Assembly (NCBI GenBank): GCA_018304465.1
Contig: JAGVWC010000011.1
Coordinates: 87,757-151,756 of the forward strand
DNA length: 64,000 bases
Direction of reading: 5' to 3'
DNA from: Candidatus Iainarchaeum sp.
GTDB lineage: Archaea > Iainarchaeota > Iainarchaeia > Iainarchaeales > JAGVWC01
Position numbers and translations under genes: made by a program
Notes under the pieces: generated by a model
What the model was told of the DNA's origin: nothing
The model's input: only the letters and a program-made list of their open reading frames with translations
Databases searched by the model: none
In this document: positions 33,523-43,185 of the stretch, in pieces
Numbering within the stretch: position 1 is the stretch's first letter
Layout: each line of letters begins with the position of its first letter

Positions 33523-33972
33523 ATGACATCGCCGCATTCCGATCAATTGCTTGCGCGCCGCTGCGCCCAAATCTGCCGAGAATACTTCAAAGGAAAAGAA
33601 ATCACCAACTTACTCGTGGTCCGATGGGGAAAACCATGGAAAACAAAACTCGGGCACATCAAACCCCTGCGAGGCAATGTTCAATACGGATCCATCATTG
33701 AAATCAACACGGTTTTCCAGGATCCGCGCGTCCCCCAATTCGTCGTGGACGTCACCATGCTCCACGAACTCATTCATTACTTTCAGGGGTTCGGATCCAA
33801 TCATCCGCGCAAACACCGTCATCCCCATCGCGGCGGAAGCGTTACCAACGAATTCCGCGAATTCGGCTGGGTCGAGCTCCTCAAAAAACAAAACAAGTGG
33901 ATCAAGGAAAACTGGGTCAAAATGTGGAAAGAACACCACGCCCAATACAAACTCAGCCGGATCAAGGCATAA
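33523..33972 (+). CDS. SprT-like zinc metallopeptidase-fold protein
   Basis: 149 residues from the ATG at 33523; an ATG six codons earlier is possible, but the TATA-like GCTTTAATAC at 33482-33491 puts the transcript start near 33510. The zinc motif is H-E-L-I-H-Y (HExxH) with a downstream His-rich H-R-H-P-H-R-G-G. SprT/Spartan relatives act on DNA-protein crosslinks; for short archaeal forms the substrate is not known. Confidence 0.75.
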   Translation: MTSPHSDQLLARRCAQICREYFKGKEITNLLVVRWGKPWKTKLGHIKPLRGNVQYGSIIEINTVFQDPRVPQFVVDVTMLHELIHYFQGFGSNHPRKHRHPHRGGSVTNEFREFGWVELLKKQNKWIKENWVKMWKEHHAQYKLSRIKA

Positions 33973-33974
33973 GA

Positions 33975-35075
33975 CTACTTGGCCACATTTCGCTTGCGCA
34001 ATTCCGAAAGGAGGTTGTTCTTGAACAATTCCAAATTTTCCCGCGACACTTTTCCCGCGGCCGCCGGCGCATGCCCGCCCGCGCTTGCGTTTTCGATTCC
34101 TTTGACGCTTTCTTCAAGCAAATCATTCACGCGCACCTTGCCGTCTTGCCGACGGCCAGAAAAATTCGCGGTCTTCATTCCGTCCAGCAACTGAACCAAC
34201 ACCACGGTTTGATTGGGATAAAAATCGAACGAAATCTTGTTGATGAACGGGGACTTGATGGGAAAACGCGGATGGAACACGAACCACACGAGTTCGATCT
34301 CCGGAAAAAACTCGGCTTTTTTTTTGAATTCCAAAAGCCAATAATCCATTTCTTCCTCCAAATCCTTGGCCAAACCGAAAAAATCCGAAGCCAAAATGTC
34401 TCTGGTGCCCGACGCGTCCAAAAACAATCGGTACAACTCCGAAAACTTCGAGTTATCGATGATTCCAACCGCGTCGATCACCTGACAGCTTTTTTTGATC
34501 GCGTCCAAATCGGTCTTGCTTTTTTTCAATTCCGAGTCGAAAAAAGTTTTCCACGCGCCGTTCGCACAATCCGCGTACAATCCGATGCAGCAAAGCCAAC
34601 TCGACGAAGACAAATCCACCTGACGCGAAAACAAATCGAACGCCATTTTGGACGCGGGATACTTGGACGGATCCATTCCTTTGGGAGCGATCCATTCCGC
34701 CTTGATGAACACGGTTTTCTCCGAATTAAAATCGTTATACACCTTGTGATGATCGACAAACAGCACTTCTGCGAACGGTTCCAGGTTTTTGATGACAAAA
34801 TCATCCTGGTCCAGTGACAAATCCAAAATCAACACCTTGTTGCATTGGCGGTCCTTTAAAACGGAAATTTTTCTCATTAAACCGTCTTGATTCGGATACC
34901 CCGAACAGAAAAAAATATCCGGTCGTTTTCCAATCAAGGACTCAACGGCTTTCGCCGCGATCGCCCCGGACATCAAACCATCGCCGTCGCAATGCACCCA
35001 CAATCCAACCCGATCGTTCTTCGAAAGCGCTTTTAGGAACAGATCGAACCGCTTCAAAATCTTCGACTTTTGCAT
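33975..35075 (-). CDS. DHH-family phosphoesterase (RecJ-like)
   Basis: 366 residues from the ATG at 35075; the longer frame includes a Cys/Phe-rich stretch upstream of the promoter and is not used. DHH motifs: H-C-D-G-D-G-L-M-S-G (motif I), L-I-L-D-L-S-L-D-Q-D (II), F-V-D-H-H-K (III), and a C-terminal DHHA1 G-G-H-A-P-A-A-A-G. Archaeal members include RecJ-like 3'-5' exonucleases, the GINS-associated nuclease, and small oligonucleotide or cyclic dinucleotide hydrolases. Which one is unclear. Stop convergent with the SprT-like gene. Confidence 0.88.
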   Translation of the reverse strand: MQKSKILKRFDLFLKALSKNDRVGLWVHCDGDGLMSGAIAAKAVESLIGKRPDIFFCSGYPNQDGLMRKISVLKDRQCNKVLILDLSLDQDDFVIKNLEPFAEVLFVDHHKVYNDFNSEKTVFIKAEWIAPKGMDPSKYPASKMAFDLFSRQVDLSSSSWLCCIGLYADCANGAWKTFFDSELKKSKTDLDAIKKSCQVIDAVGIIDNSKFSELYRLFLDASGTRDILASDFFGLAKDLEEEMDYWLLEFKKKAEFFPEIELVWFVFHPRFPIKSPFINKISFDFYPNQTVVLVQLLDGMKTANFSGRRQDGKVRVNDLLEESVKGIENASAGGHAPAAAGKVSRENLELFKNNLLSELRKRNVAK

Positions 35076-35140
35076 AAGGAAAGGTTTTTTACAAACGTTT
35101 AATAACCCCAATACCCCAAAACAATACCGAAGGAACTGCC

Positions 35141-35329
35141 ATGGGATTTGAATACAAAAACAGCAAAGGAAAAACATATTACCTCAACCAAAACGGAAAA
35201 CTATTCTTTTTTTCATCCGAAAAAAAACCCAGTGCCATCGACTTGCCCATCGGATACAACGTGGTGGAAAACTCGAAAACCGGGCTTCCCATGCTCAAAA
35301 AAAATAAGCCGCTAAAAGAATTTCAGTGA
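35141..35329 (+). CDS. Small conserved hypothetical protein
   Basis: 62 residues: M-G-F-E-Y-K-N-S-K-G-K-T-Y-Y-L then S-A-I-D-L-P-I-G-Y-N-V-V-E-N-S-K-T-G-L-P-M-L-K. Two beta hairpins are likely. Short proteins of this pattern are common in DPANN and some bacteria without known role. TATA-like sequences lie in the shared divergent region (35076-35140). Twelve bases ahead of the peptidase gene. Confidence 0.65.
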   Translation: MGFEYKNSKGKTYYLNQNGKLFFFSSEKKPSAIDLPIGYNVVENSKTGLPMLKKNKPLKEFQ

Positions 35330-35341
35330 CAGTAGATTACA

Positions 35342-36418
35342 ATGAAAGAAAAAATCCGGGACTTGTTCCGTCAAACCCCCGCCACGACCGTAATCATCCG
35401 AAACACCCGCCAATCCCTCGATCCGGCGTTTCAATATTTTTCAGGACTCGACCCCAAACGGTTTGACAACAACATTTTGCTCCTTGAAAAAAACAAACCG
35501 CATCCCACGCTTTTGGTTCACTCGATGGAATTCGACGAAGACCTCAAACGATTACCTCTACACGTGGTCATTATCGACCGCCAAAAAAAAATGGACCTTT
35601 TTTTGTCCCAGCGATTCAAAAACAAAATCGTCGGCCTCAATTATGACACCTATCCCTATCAACGCGTCTTGTATTTGCGCAAACACTTTCACCCCAAACG
35701 ACTCGTGAACATTTCTTCGGGTTTGGCGACTGTTCGCGCTGAAAAAACCCCGCAAGAAATCAAAAAAATCAAAACCGCCTGCAAAATCACGAGCGAAATC
35801 CTCGAACACGCGCCGGAATTCGTCAAAAAAATCCGAACCGAAAAAGAACTCGCCGAAAAACTCGAAAACGAGGCATTCAAAACCGTTGACGAACTCGCGT
35901 ACCCCACGATTGTTGCTTTTGGAAAAAACGCGGGAATCCCGCATCATAATCCGGCGCCGCAAAAAATCGGAAAAAATAATTTTCTGCTGATTGATTTTGG
36001 CGTGAAGTACGACGGATACTGCGCGGACCTCACGCGGACTTTTTTTAGGGGAAAACCAACCGAAGAACAGCAATGGCAATACTGGGTCGTCTCTCAATCC
36101 AAAAAACGCGCCTTTGAACTTGCAAAACCCGGCGCAATCGCGTCGGATCTCTTCGAAGCCGCCGACGACGTGATTTTTTCCGGTTTCAAAACCCATATTC
36201 CGCACGCGCTCGGACACGGCATCGGACTCGAAGTCCACGATTATCCCACGCGCATGGCGACCAAAGAAACATGGAAACTCGCGCCAAACCAAGTCGTGAC
36301 GCTTGAACCCGCGATTTACACCCGCTCATTCGGCATCCGGATCGAAGACGACATTCGAATCACCAAAACAGGCGCCGAGTACCTGACCCGTGCACCAGAA
36401 GAACTCCACACCCTCTAA
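35342..36418 (+). CDS. pepQ: M24 metallopeptidase (Xaa-Pro dipeptidase/aminopeptidase)
   Basis: 358 residues. Creatinase N-domain (1-140) then pita-bread catalytic domain. The five metal ligands are seen: L-I-D-F-G-V-K-Y-D-G-Y-C-A-D-L-T as two Asp, the His of H-A-L-G-H-G-I-G-L, Glu of L-E-P-A-I-Y and Glu of R-I-E-D-D. It cuts N-terminal Xaa-Pro bonds and helps peptide recycling. Symbol is by family; the dipeptidase/aminopeptidase choice is open. Confidence 0.9.
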   Translation: MKEKIRDLFRQTPATTVIIRNTRQSLDPAFQYFSGLDPKRFDNNILLLEKNKPHPTLLVHSMEFDEDLKRLPLHVVIIDRQKKMDLFLSQRFKNKIVGLNYDTYPYQRVLYLRKHFHPKRLVNISSGLATVRAEKTPQEIKKIKTACKITSEILEHAPEFVKKIRTEKELAEKLENEAFKTVDELAYPTIVAFGKNAGIPHHNPAPQKIGKNNFLLIDFGVKYDGYCADLTRTFFRGKPTEEQQWQYWVVSQSKKRAFELAKPGAIASDLFEAADDVIFSGFKTHIPHALGHGIGLEVHDYPTRMATKETWKLAPNQVVTLEPAIYTRSFGIRIEDDIRITKTGAEYLTRAPEELHTL

Positions 36419-36513
36419 AAAACATACCATAAACCTCTTTCTACAAGAAAACACCCCCGATCCATCGTTTTTAAGACTATCGTCAATAGTATATGCAGGG
36501 TAGGTGAAAACAC

Positions 36514-36666
36514 ATGCGAATCAACCCACAGCCTGGATTTACGGCAAACCCGCTCCGAAAAAAAAGAAAATGCCTCAACTGCGCAAAAGACATCGTGGAT
36601 GACAATAGCGTCGCATTCCTAAGAGGATTTTGTTCGGACAAATGCCGAAACGAATACATGGAATAA
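36514..36666 (+). CDS. Tiny zinc-binding protein (C-x2-C ... C-x3-C)
   Basis: 50 residues: basic N-terminal part M-R-I-N-P-Q-P-G-F, then K-C-L-N-C-A-K-D-I and G-F-C-S-D-K-C-R-N-E-Y-M-E. The Cys pattern and the F-C-S-x-x-C-R ending match treble-clef/YacG- or MYND-like zinc knuckles. Short and easily missed, but the Cys spacing, codon use and position 14 bases before the next gene support it. Probably co-transcribed with 36681-37061. Confidence 0.6.
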   Translation: MRINPQPGFTANPLRKKRKCLNCAKDIVDDNSVAFLRGFCSDKCRNEYME

Positions 36667-36680
36667 AAGGAGACAAAAAA

Positions 36681-37061
36681 ATGACCACCAGCCCCGAATC
36701 GATGCTTTGGACCAAAAACGCCACCAAAAGAATACTTCAATTGGTGTTCGATGAAAACGACGACGTCCTCAAATGCCTTGAAACCGCCATGATCGAACAC
36801 AATATCCACGAAGTCACGATTATCGAAGCCACCGGTAACATCAAAAGCGGCATCGGAAACTATTTGCTGGGATCCCGCTTATTTTCTTACAATTTCGACA
36901 ACACCCGCATCAAAATGACCACCGGTCATTTCAAACGATCCAAAGACGGCTTGTTTGGCGTCCTCAAAATCATTCCGCAAGACGACAACAACCACGTCAC
37001 GATCGCCAAAGCCATCGCGGGACCCGATCTGGAACTCAAAGTATCCTACTACGAGTTCTAA
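36681..37061 (+). CDS. PCC/DUF296-like domain protein
   Basis: 126 residues from the ATG at 36681, preceded by a clear AGGAG ribosome site. The order of strands and the E-V-T-I-I-E-A-T-G-N-I-K-S-G-I-G-N-Y-L region resemble the PCC (plants-and-prokaryotes-conserved, DUF296) fold, which forms trimers and in archaea has no defined task. I cannot exclude another small alpha-beta fold. Confidence 0.5.
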   Translation: MTTSPESMLWTKNATKRILQLVFDENDDVLKCLETAMIEHNIHEVTIIEATGNIKSGIGNYLLGSRLFSYNFDNTRIKMTTGHFKRSKDGLFGVLKIIPQDDNNHVTIAKAIAGPDLELKVSYYEF

Positions 37062-37184
37062 GCCGACGGATTTTCGTTCAGCGCTTTCTGCCGGACCGGA
37101 AAAAGGGTTCCTGAATTTTTTTCAAACCATTCCACCACACGTTTCTTTGCTTCGAAAAGGCAAATCACAAAGGGACCACACGCT

Positions 37185-37197
37185 TTCAAATTAAAAA
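37185..37197 (+). promoter_or_regulatory. TATA box of nucS
   Basis: TTCAAATTAAAAA lies about 23-35 bases ahead of the ATG at 37220. It fits the archaeal distance and supports the ATG over the upstream TTG at 37202. Confidence 0.5.
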
Positions 37198-37219
37198 GAA
37201 ATTGGTGGTCGCATTAATA

Positions 37220-37966
37220 ATGGAACTATCTTTCGTCAAAGAACGAATTGAACACGCGGTGTTGTGCAAACAATTGGCGAACATCGTCGGCACTTGTTAT
37301 GTAGAGTACTGGGGTCGCGCGGCCTCCAAACTCCCCAAAGGAAAACGACTGCTTATGATCAAAGGCGACGGCTCGTTTGCGATTCACCAGAACCGATTGT
37401 TGCGTCCAACGAACTACATGATGGGTTCGACCATCGGATGCGAACTATCCGACGACACCCTGATCATCACCGCAAGCAAATTGCACCCCAAAGAAACCAT
37501 GAAAGTCATTTTTTACAACGTCGACGACCTTCAAAGCTACGAAATGGACGAAGCAAGCGATCTGCGATTATTCGGAAGCGAACGCGAACTCTCCGACCAA
37601 CTCATGCAAGACTTATCGTTTCTCGAAGCCGGATTAAAACCGCTCAACCAAGAAGAAGTCCTGCGCAAAGGACTCGTGGACATCCTCGCCGAAGACAAGG
37701 AAGGACGACTCGTGGTCATTGAACTCAAGCGACGCCAAGCCGACTTTAACGCGGTGCAACAACTGAAACGCTATATGGACCAGGTCCAAAACATGAAAGG
37801 AAAAAAAACGCGAGGCCTCCTGATCGCCCCCGAAATCCGAAAAAACGCCCGGGAACTCCTCGAAAAATACGGTCTCGAGTTTTTCGCGATCGATTTTGAA
37901 GTATCAAACCCGTCCACCAAAATCAAAGGACTGCAAAAAAAACAAAAAACCCTTTTTGAACTGTGA
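37220..37966 (+). CDS. nucS: Endonuclease NucS (mismatch/branched DNA)
   Basis: 248 residues. NucS/EndoMS cuts both strands at mismatches or flaps in archaea and actinobacteria. N-terminal DNA-binding barrel (I-G-C-E-L-S-D-D-T-L-I), then the RecB-like nuclease with G-L-V-D-I-L-A-E-D (catalytic Asp) and V-V-I-E-L-K-R-R (Glu-x-Lys), and Q-L-K-R-Y. The last residues Q-K-T-L-F-E-L are a PCNA-interaction (PIP-like) tail, as in Pyrococcus NucS. Together with UvrABC this gives the window two repair systems. Confidence 0.93.
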   Translation: MELSFVKERIEHAVLCKQLANIVGTCYVEYWGRAASKLPKGKRLLMIKGDGSFAIHQNRLLRPTNYMMGSTIGCELSDDTLIITASKLHPKETMKVIFYNVDDLQSYEMDEASDLRLFGSERELSDQLMQDLSFLEAGLKPLNQEEVLRKGLVDILAEDKEGRLVVIELKRRQADFNAVQQLKRYMDQVQNMKGKKTRGLLIAPEIRKNARELLEKYGLEFFAIDFEVSNPSTKIKGLQKKQKTLFEL

Positions 37967-37981
37967 AAAAGAAAAATCCCT

Positions 37982-39511
37982 TCACTTCACCGAAATCTGA
38001 TTGATGACAATGCTTTGATTCGGAACCGTAGTAAACATTTTGATTCCGATCCCGCCGTGACTGACCGCGTCCAGATGATTCGCGGTCAACACCCGAATCC
38101 CGTTGATGCTGCAACTGATTTCTCTTGGACCGACAAATGTTGACAAAACCACGAAACTACCGTCGGTCAAATGGATTTGCGACGGAAGCGCGGCTTGTTT
38201 TAACACCTCGGTCGAATTATTGTAGGTCATGACCGCTGAAACCGAGTTTCCTCGAAAAAGACACGCCAAATAATTTTCCGGATTCTGGTATCGGACCAGT
38301 TGGGCAACGGAAAGATCGGAAAAAAACTGGGTCGAAAAAGAATACTCGTAATCCGTCCACAAATACGATCCGTCCAGATACACCAACCCCGTGGTCTTGT
38401 CATCGCCCGGAACCAGGCTAATCGAATCTTTTTCCAATGAAAACTTTCCCCAATTGTCAATCCAGCGAAAACGACTGGAATAATCTTCCGCGTACGGCAA
38501 ATCCAACGCGCGACTTGCTTCCATTTGCTCCATCACGTCAAGCGCCGAATCCTCGGAATACACTGTCAGACGAATCACGAAATCGGATCCTTGCCCCGGA
38601 TCCGGATAGTTGGATCGAAAATCGCGGTTGGCAATCGGTTTAAACTGATAATAAACAATCGGAAAATTCTGCTTCAAAAGCAGTGACATAATCGGCATGA
38701 CATTGCGGTCGTTGGATTTATACTGTCCAAAATCGCTAAACGGCAAGGCAAACGCCAACAACTCCGGATTGAATTCTTCCCGAACCAGGTTTTTGGCCTT
38801 GATCAAATCCGTTCCCACGCGCGAATAAAACTCGTCATCGGTTTCCAGACGGTTTTCGTCATTTAGCCACAGCTTGTTTCCATAAAACGAATTTCGATTC
38901 GACGCGCTATCGATTGGAATCGTCACATGACCATTGTAACTATGCGCCCCGATTTCCCACCGGCCCGTTGCCCGCATTTCGTTGATTTCCGCCTTGTTCA
39001 GGTAATACCGATGGTTTCCTTCCACGGAATACTTGGCGACAATAAACATCGCGGCCTTGTAATCCAGGGCTTTTAGAATCAAATCCGTGTTGTAAAAAGA
39101 GCTTTTTCGCCCGTCATCAAACGTCAAAACAAACGATTTGTCCGGCAACGTTTTTGTTCCCTTCAAAAACTCGTACAAATCCTTTTGAGTCACGGTTTCA
39201 TACCCCGCTTTTTTTAACGCGAACATATGTTGCTTGAATTGATCGATGGTCACGCTTCCGCTTTCGGGAAACGGCGTCACGCCATGGTACACCAACACGG
39301 GAACCGACTTTGCCTCGCCCCCCGAACGGTTTTCATCGAAAAAAACCTGTTTTTCCACGATTTCTTCCTCGAGTTTAAGGTAATCCACATGCATGTCCAC
39401 CGAAAAATCGGATGGTTTTGGATTCAACACCTTCGGATCGTAATACTTGACCAACAGCACCGCGAAAATGAAAACAAGCACCAACACGATGGCCACTTCT
39501 TTTAACCTCAT
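37982..39511 (-). CDS. Membrane-anchored polysaccharide deacetylase
   Basis: 509 residues. N-terminal membrane helix (about 6-23), then a NodB-type deacetylase: [19 protein letters not shown] (metal/catalytic Asp pair) and G-A-H-S-Y-N-G-H (metal His region; one residue longer than the usual H-S/T-x-x-H). The C-terminal ~170 residues are a beta-sandwich of lectin/laminin type. Would remove N- or O-acetyl groups from an extracellular polysaccharide. Last gene of a four-gene minus operon; its start overlaps the lyase stop by four bases. Confidence 0.88.
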   Translation of the reverse strand: MRLKEVAIVLVLVFIFAVLLVKYYDPKVLNPKPSDFSVDMHVDYLKLEEEIVEKQVFFDENRSGGEAKSVPVLVYHGVTPFPESGSVTIDQFKQHMFALKKAGYETVTQKDLYEFLKGTKTLPDKSFVLTFDDGRKSSFYNTDLILKALDYKAAMFIVAKYSVEGNHRYYLNKAEINEMRATGRWEIGAHSYNGHVTIPIDSASNRNSFYGNKLWLNDENRLETDDEFYSRVGTDLIKAKNLVREEFNPELLAFALPFSDFGQYKSNDRNVMPIMSLLLKQNFPIVYYQFKPIANRDFRSNYPDPGQGSDFVIRLTVYSEDSALDVMEQMEASRALDLPYAEDYSSRFRWIDNWGKFSLEKDSISLVPGDDKTTGLVYLDGSYLWTDYEYSFSTQFFSDLSVAQLVRYQNPENYLACLFRGNSVSAVMTYNNSTEVLKQAALPSQIHLTDGSFVVLSTFVGPREISCSINGIRVLTANHLDAVSHGGIGIKMFTTVPNQSIVINQISVK

Positions 39512-41763
39512 GACCCAACACCACCGTTTAGTTCGTTCACAAAGACCATTTCTTCCGGTCGCATCAAATGCTCAAAACCAAACTCGATCACGCGATCCGA
39601 ATCCCGGACCCTAAAACGAATCCGATCCCCTGAATCCTCAAGCAAAGTCACCGAAATATCCGGATCCTTATCCCCGATTTTGATCAACGTAATGAATTCC
39701 GCAGAAGAACCCGTTTTGGTAAACCCCACGTACTCGCACGGAACCGCGATTTCGTATTGTTTGGAACACCAGCCCCGAAAAGGAGTCGTTTCCCCCTTAT
39801 AAAACGACGTCGACGCGGGGGACGGATGCACCTGGATCAACGCCACCGCACGATCGGAATCCAAATCCACGCCCCGCAAAATATTGCCGTCGCTGATGAG
39901 TTGCGCTTCCGGAAAAAAATGAAACGCCTGTTCAAACGAATGATTCGAATCCGAGATCAAACGATCGATGATGACCACGTATTCCGAGCCGTACAACAGA
40001 AAACCGCGTACATGCGTCACTTCCGGATACAGTTGATGAAAACCCGACTGATATGCAAACCCGTTGCCGGAAATAAAGTTTCCGCTGATGGCAGCGCCTT
40101 CGTTCTGATCTTTTCCATCCACCACCACGGTATTGTGCGCGGAAGTCCCATGAAAATAATCCCTTTCTTCGTTGGATTCGTACGTGAACAACCCGGAGTC
40201 CGGCATCAAAACCCCTCCCGAACCATACAAGGTAAAACTAAGCGCGTCAAGGTCGGAGTGCTTGGTTCGATACGCTCCGAAATCAAAAATCGCTTGCGAG
40301 GCTTTTTTGAATTCTTCTCCCGCCTCCCAATCCGACCGAAAAATCGTCTGCCCGGCATGCGGCAGATACACCGATGTTTTAGGCGGTTTTGTTCCTTCGG
40401 CGCCGCGCGTCAACACGTACTTCAAATAAGAATTGATTTCGGTCATTTCCCGAAATTCCTGCGCGTAATTGACCTGGGTCTCAAGCGAAGCGCCCAGCGT
40501 CGGAGTCGAAAGATCCGGCTGCAAAATAAACGCGGCATATCCGATCATTCCCTTAAGCTTGTCCTCGAAATGATCCCCCAATTCAATCTTGTTTTCCTTG
40601 GCGTACTTGAAAATTTCCCAGTACAACGCCATGCTGTAAAAATGATAATACGGCGAATTTTCGTTTAACACCCCGTCGGCATCCACGTTATTTTCGATGG
40701 AATCATTCAAACGCGAAATCGCAAGCGCTTTCCATTCCGCCGATTTTGGCAGATCCGGAAAATTCTCGGCAATCAGCAATAACCCCGCTGCTTGATTGAT
40801 GCCGTGATTGTGTTCGCCCTGAAAATTCTCTTCTTTTTCCAAAAACTCGCCGTGGACTTCAATCGCTTTTAGCATCTTGGTCGAAAGCGGTTCGGGCAAC
40901 AACCCGGCTTCGCGCAGTTTCCACCAGGAATTCACCAGCACCATGGTCCTAAACGCCGCGCCATGCAAATCCCATGAATACGGCTTGTTTTCATCCATGC
41001 CGGTATCGATAAAACCCTCGATGATTTCCGAAAGTTTCTGATAGTACTTGGGATCCTCCGTTACTTTTCCGGCAAACACCAAGTGGCGGGTTTCCCGCAA
41101 ACTATAGAACATGAACTGCCAATACTTTTCGTCATACGGATCCTCCGTCCACGAAAGCGGCGGCTTGAATTCGACGGGTTTATACCGCGGAATCACGAAC
41201 TGATCCCTTAAGAACTGGTCCGCAATATCGATGCTTCCCTCGTTTAAAAAATCATACAAAGTGGATTTCGAATCGTTTGCTTTCGGATACGAATCGAAAA
41301 TAGCCACATACGGCGACGGCAGAAGCGACGCGTTCCGGCAAATAAATCCCCCCGTCAAATTTTTGCAGGTCTCGCCGGTTCCACACGCATCGGACTGAAC
41401 CGAACATTCGTCAATGTCAACGCACACCGCGCCTATTTTCTGAAAACCCGCATTACACCGCCATTCGCACGAGATGTCCTCCGGCGTCCACTGGCCGTTT
41501 TGAAAAGACTGCGTCACCAAGGTTCCTAACGAAGACGCGTTTTGAGGCGTTCGTTTCTCGCACACCACTTTTCGTTCAGGCGGAAGCGAAAAATTCGAAT
41601 TCACGACCGGGTCCTTTGACGGTTCGATATCAACCGACGGCCCGAAAACCGACAACCCCGTCAACTGATACACGTCAATTTCGGCGAACCGCACCGCAAC
41701 GGTTGCCAAAAAACCGACGACAACTACTAGAATGACAAACTGGAATATCTTCGTCGAATCCAT
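39508..41763 (-). CDS. Membrane-anchored heparinase II/III-like (alginate-lyase-type) polysaccharide lyase with EGF-like module
   Basis: 751 residues. One N-terminal membrane helix, a Ser/Thr/Cys-rich part with an EGF-like calcium-binding pattern ([23 protein letters not shown]), then an alpha/alpha-toroid (residues ~200-450) and a heparinase II/III-type beta-sandwich with [10 protein letters not shown] and [14 protein letters not shown]. The Tyr/His set of alginate/heparin lyases is seen. It probably trims or degrades the uronate polymer made by the neighbours. EGF plus lyase in one archaeal protein is uncommon. Confidence 0.85.
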   Translation of the reverse strand: MDSTKIFQFVILVVVVGFLATVAVRFAEIDVYQLTGLSVFGPSVDIEPSKDPVVNSNFSLPPERKVVCEKRTPQNASSLGTLVTQSFQNGQWTPEDISCEWRCNAGFQKIGAVCVDIDECSVQSDACGTGETCKNLTGGFICRNASLLPSPYVAIFDSYPKANDSKSTLYDFLNEGSIDIADQFLRDQFVIPRYKPVEFKPPLSWTEDPYDEKYWQFMFYSLRETRHLVFAGKVTEDPKYYQKLSEIIEGFIDTGMDENKPYSWDLHGAAFRTMVLVNSWWKLREAGLLPEPLSTKMLKAIEVHGEFLEKEENFQGEHNHGINQAAGLLLIAENFPDLPKSAEWKALAISRLNDSIENNVDADGVLNENSPYYHFYSMALYWEIFKYAKENKIELGDHFEDKLKGMIGYAAFILQPDLSTPTLGASLETQVNYAQEFREMTEINSYLKYVLTRGAEGTKPPKTSVYLPHAGQTIFRSDWEAGEEFKKASQAIFDFGAYRTKHSDLDALSFTLYGSGGVLMPDSGLFTYESNEERDYFHGTSAHNTVVVDGKDQNEGAAISGNFISGNGFAYQSGFHQLYPEVTHVRGFLLYGSEYVVIIDRLISDSNHSFEQAFHFFPEAQLISDGNILRGVDLDSDRAVALIQVHPSPASTSFYKGETTPFRGWCSKQYEIAVPCEYVGFTKTGSSAEFITLIKIGDKDPDISVTLLEDSGDRIRFRVRDSDRVIEFGFEHLMRPEEMVFVNELNGGVGS

Positions 41764-41766
41764 GGT

Positions 41767-43140
41767 TTAACCCCGATGCCACACGTTTTTTCGAATCGTC
41801 AAAATCGAATAAAAAATGAACCATGACAAAACCAACGTTGACATCAAGCTCATGAGCGGTCGATACACCCAAAGATCGCTTTTCGGATTCTCAAGCTTAT
41901 AGAGAATGCCGTACAGCAAACCCACGAAGAAAATCCCGCCCAAATACAATGCCCCCGTCAAGAATTGTCCGGACGCCGGGAGCAAAATCAAATGCCTAAA
42001 CACGATGAACGGGCCCATGAACACGTAAATGATTCCCAGATAGTATCGCAACGCGGCCAAGAACGGTTTTCGCCAGTAAAACGTTCCCGTCAAAAAAATA
42101 CTCCGAATAAAACTTTTTTTCCATCGAATATGCTGTTTGAAAATCTTTCCGATGGTTTCGGGTACTTTGGTCCACACTTTGGCGGATTTACAGTACACGA
42201 TTTTCCAATCCCGCGTCGCATACTCGGTGCCTTTCACGAACGGTGAATCCGCGAATTTTTTCTGCAAAGTCGGTCCGATAAACCGGCTGCCGAGCACGAA
42301 CGCGGTCATGGTGCGATCCGTGGCAAACCGGAATTCTTTCGCCAAAAAACGGTCATTGGCCCATGCGGGAACGTAATTGTATACGGCTTCGCGCCTAAAA
42401 ACAGCCAGCGGACCCGACACGCAGGTCACTGCCCCGTACACGCTTTCAAACGCTTTCTTGATGGAATACTGTCCTTCGTACCACGAATCCTGGATCTTGG
42501 TCCAGATGTTTTTTTCGGCATTCAACGCCCTGCCATGCCCCGAAACCGCTCCCACCGTATCGTCGAAAACGAAAATATTGACGATCCGTTCCACGGCGTC
42601 ACGCGCAAGCACGCTGTCGCTATCCGTGAAAACAAATAGTTCTCCCTTGGCGATCCGCAATCCTTCCGCGATCGCTTTTTTCTTTCCGATATTTTGCTTG
42701 AGATTGAGTATTTTTACGTCGGAATATTTTTCGTATTGGCCAAGCACCTGGGCGGTGCCATCCGTGGAACCGTCGTTTACCACGATGATTTCGCGGTTTT
42801 TGTAACTCGTTCGAATCAGAGAATCGACGCACTGAGAAATCAGTTTTTCCTCGTTATACGCGGCCACGATTATCGAAATGAACGGCATTTTTTTTCCGGC
42901 GTTTAGGTTAAACCGGAAAATATTCTCCACGGGATCCCGGTACTGGGTGTGCGCGATGTAAAACGTGATGAAAATAATCGTTGTCACGCTTATTCCATAA
43001 CCGAGCAGAAAAATGTTGGGGTCGTGATGAACAAACAACTTTCCGTTGATGATCACCACGAGGGCAAGAAGGATGAACAGCATCACGAAATTCCGCATGA
43101 ACTTCGAAGCTCCGCTTGACGAATTACCGACTGCTGCCAT
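41767..43140 (-). CDS. Processive GT2 glycosyltransferase (hyaluronan/cellulose-synthase-like)
   Basis: 457 residues from the ATG at 43140, which has a GGAGGAA ribosome site. Two N-terminal membrane helices, a cytosolic GT-A domain and three or more C-terminal helices. Motifs of processive synthases: V-V-N-D-G-S-T-D-G-T, F-T-D-S-D-S (DxD type), and Q-H-I-R-W (Q-x-x-R-W). Such enzymes polymerise and export beta-linked sugars at once (hyaluronan, cellulose, alginate-like). Between the sugar-nucleotide dehydrogenase and the lyase, so a uronate-containing polymer is likely. Confidence 0.9.
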   Translation of the reverse strand: MAAVGNSSSGASKFMRNFVMLFILLALVVIINGKLFVHHDPNIFLLGYGISVTTIIFITFYIAHTQYRDPVENIFRFNLNAGKKMPFISIIVAAYNEEKLISQCVDSLIRTSYKNREIIVVNDGSTDGTAQVLGQYEKYSDVKILNLKQNIGKKKAIAEGLRIAKGELFVFTDSDSVLARDAVERIVNIFVFDDTVGAVSGHGRALNAEKNIWTKIQDSWYEGQYSIKKAFESVYGAVTCVSGPLAVFRREAVYNYVPAWANDRFLAKEFRFATDRTMTAFVLGSRFIGPTLQKKFADSPFVKGTEYATRDWKIVYCKSAKVWTKVPETIGKIFKQHIRWKKSFIRSIFLTGTFYWRKPFLAALRYYLGIIYVFMGPFIVFRHLILLPASGQFLTGALYLGGIFFVGLLYGILYKLENPKSDLWVYRPLMSLMSTLVLSWFIFYSILTIRKNVWHRG

Positions 43141-43185
43141 GCCATTTCCTCCTTTTACCCACAACAGGCCCTACTCGATCAATAT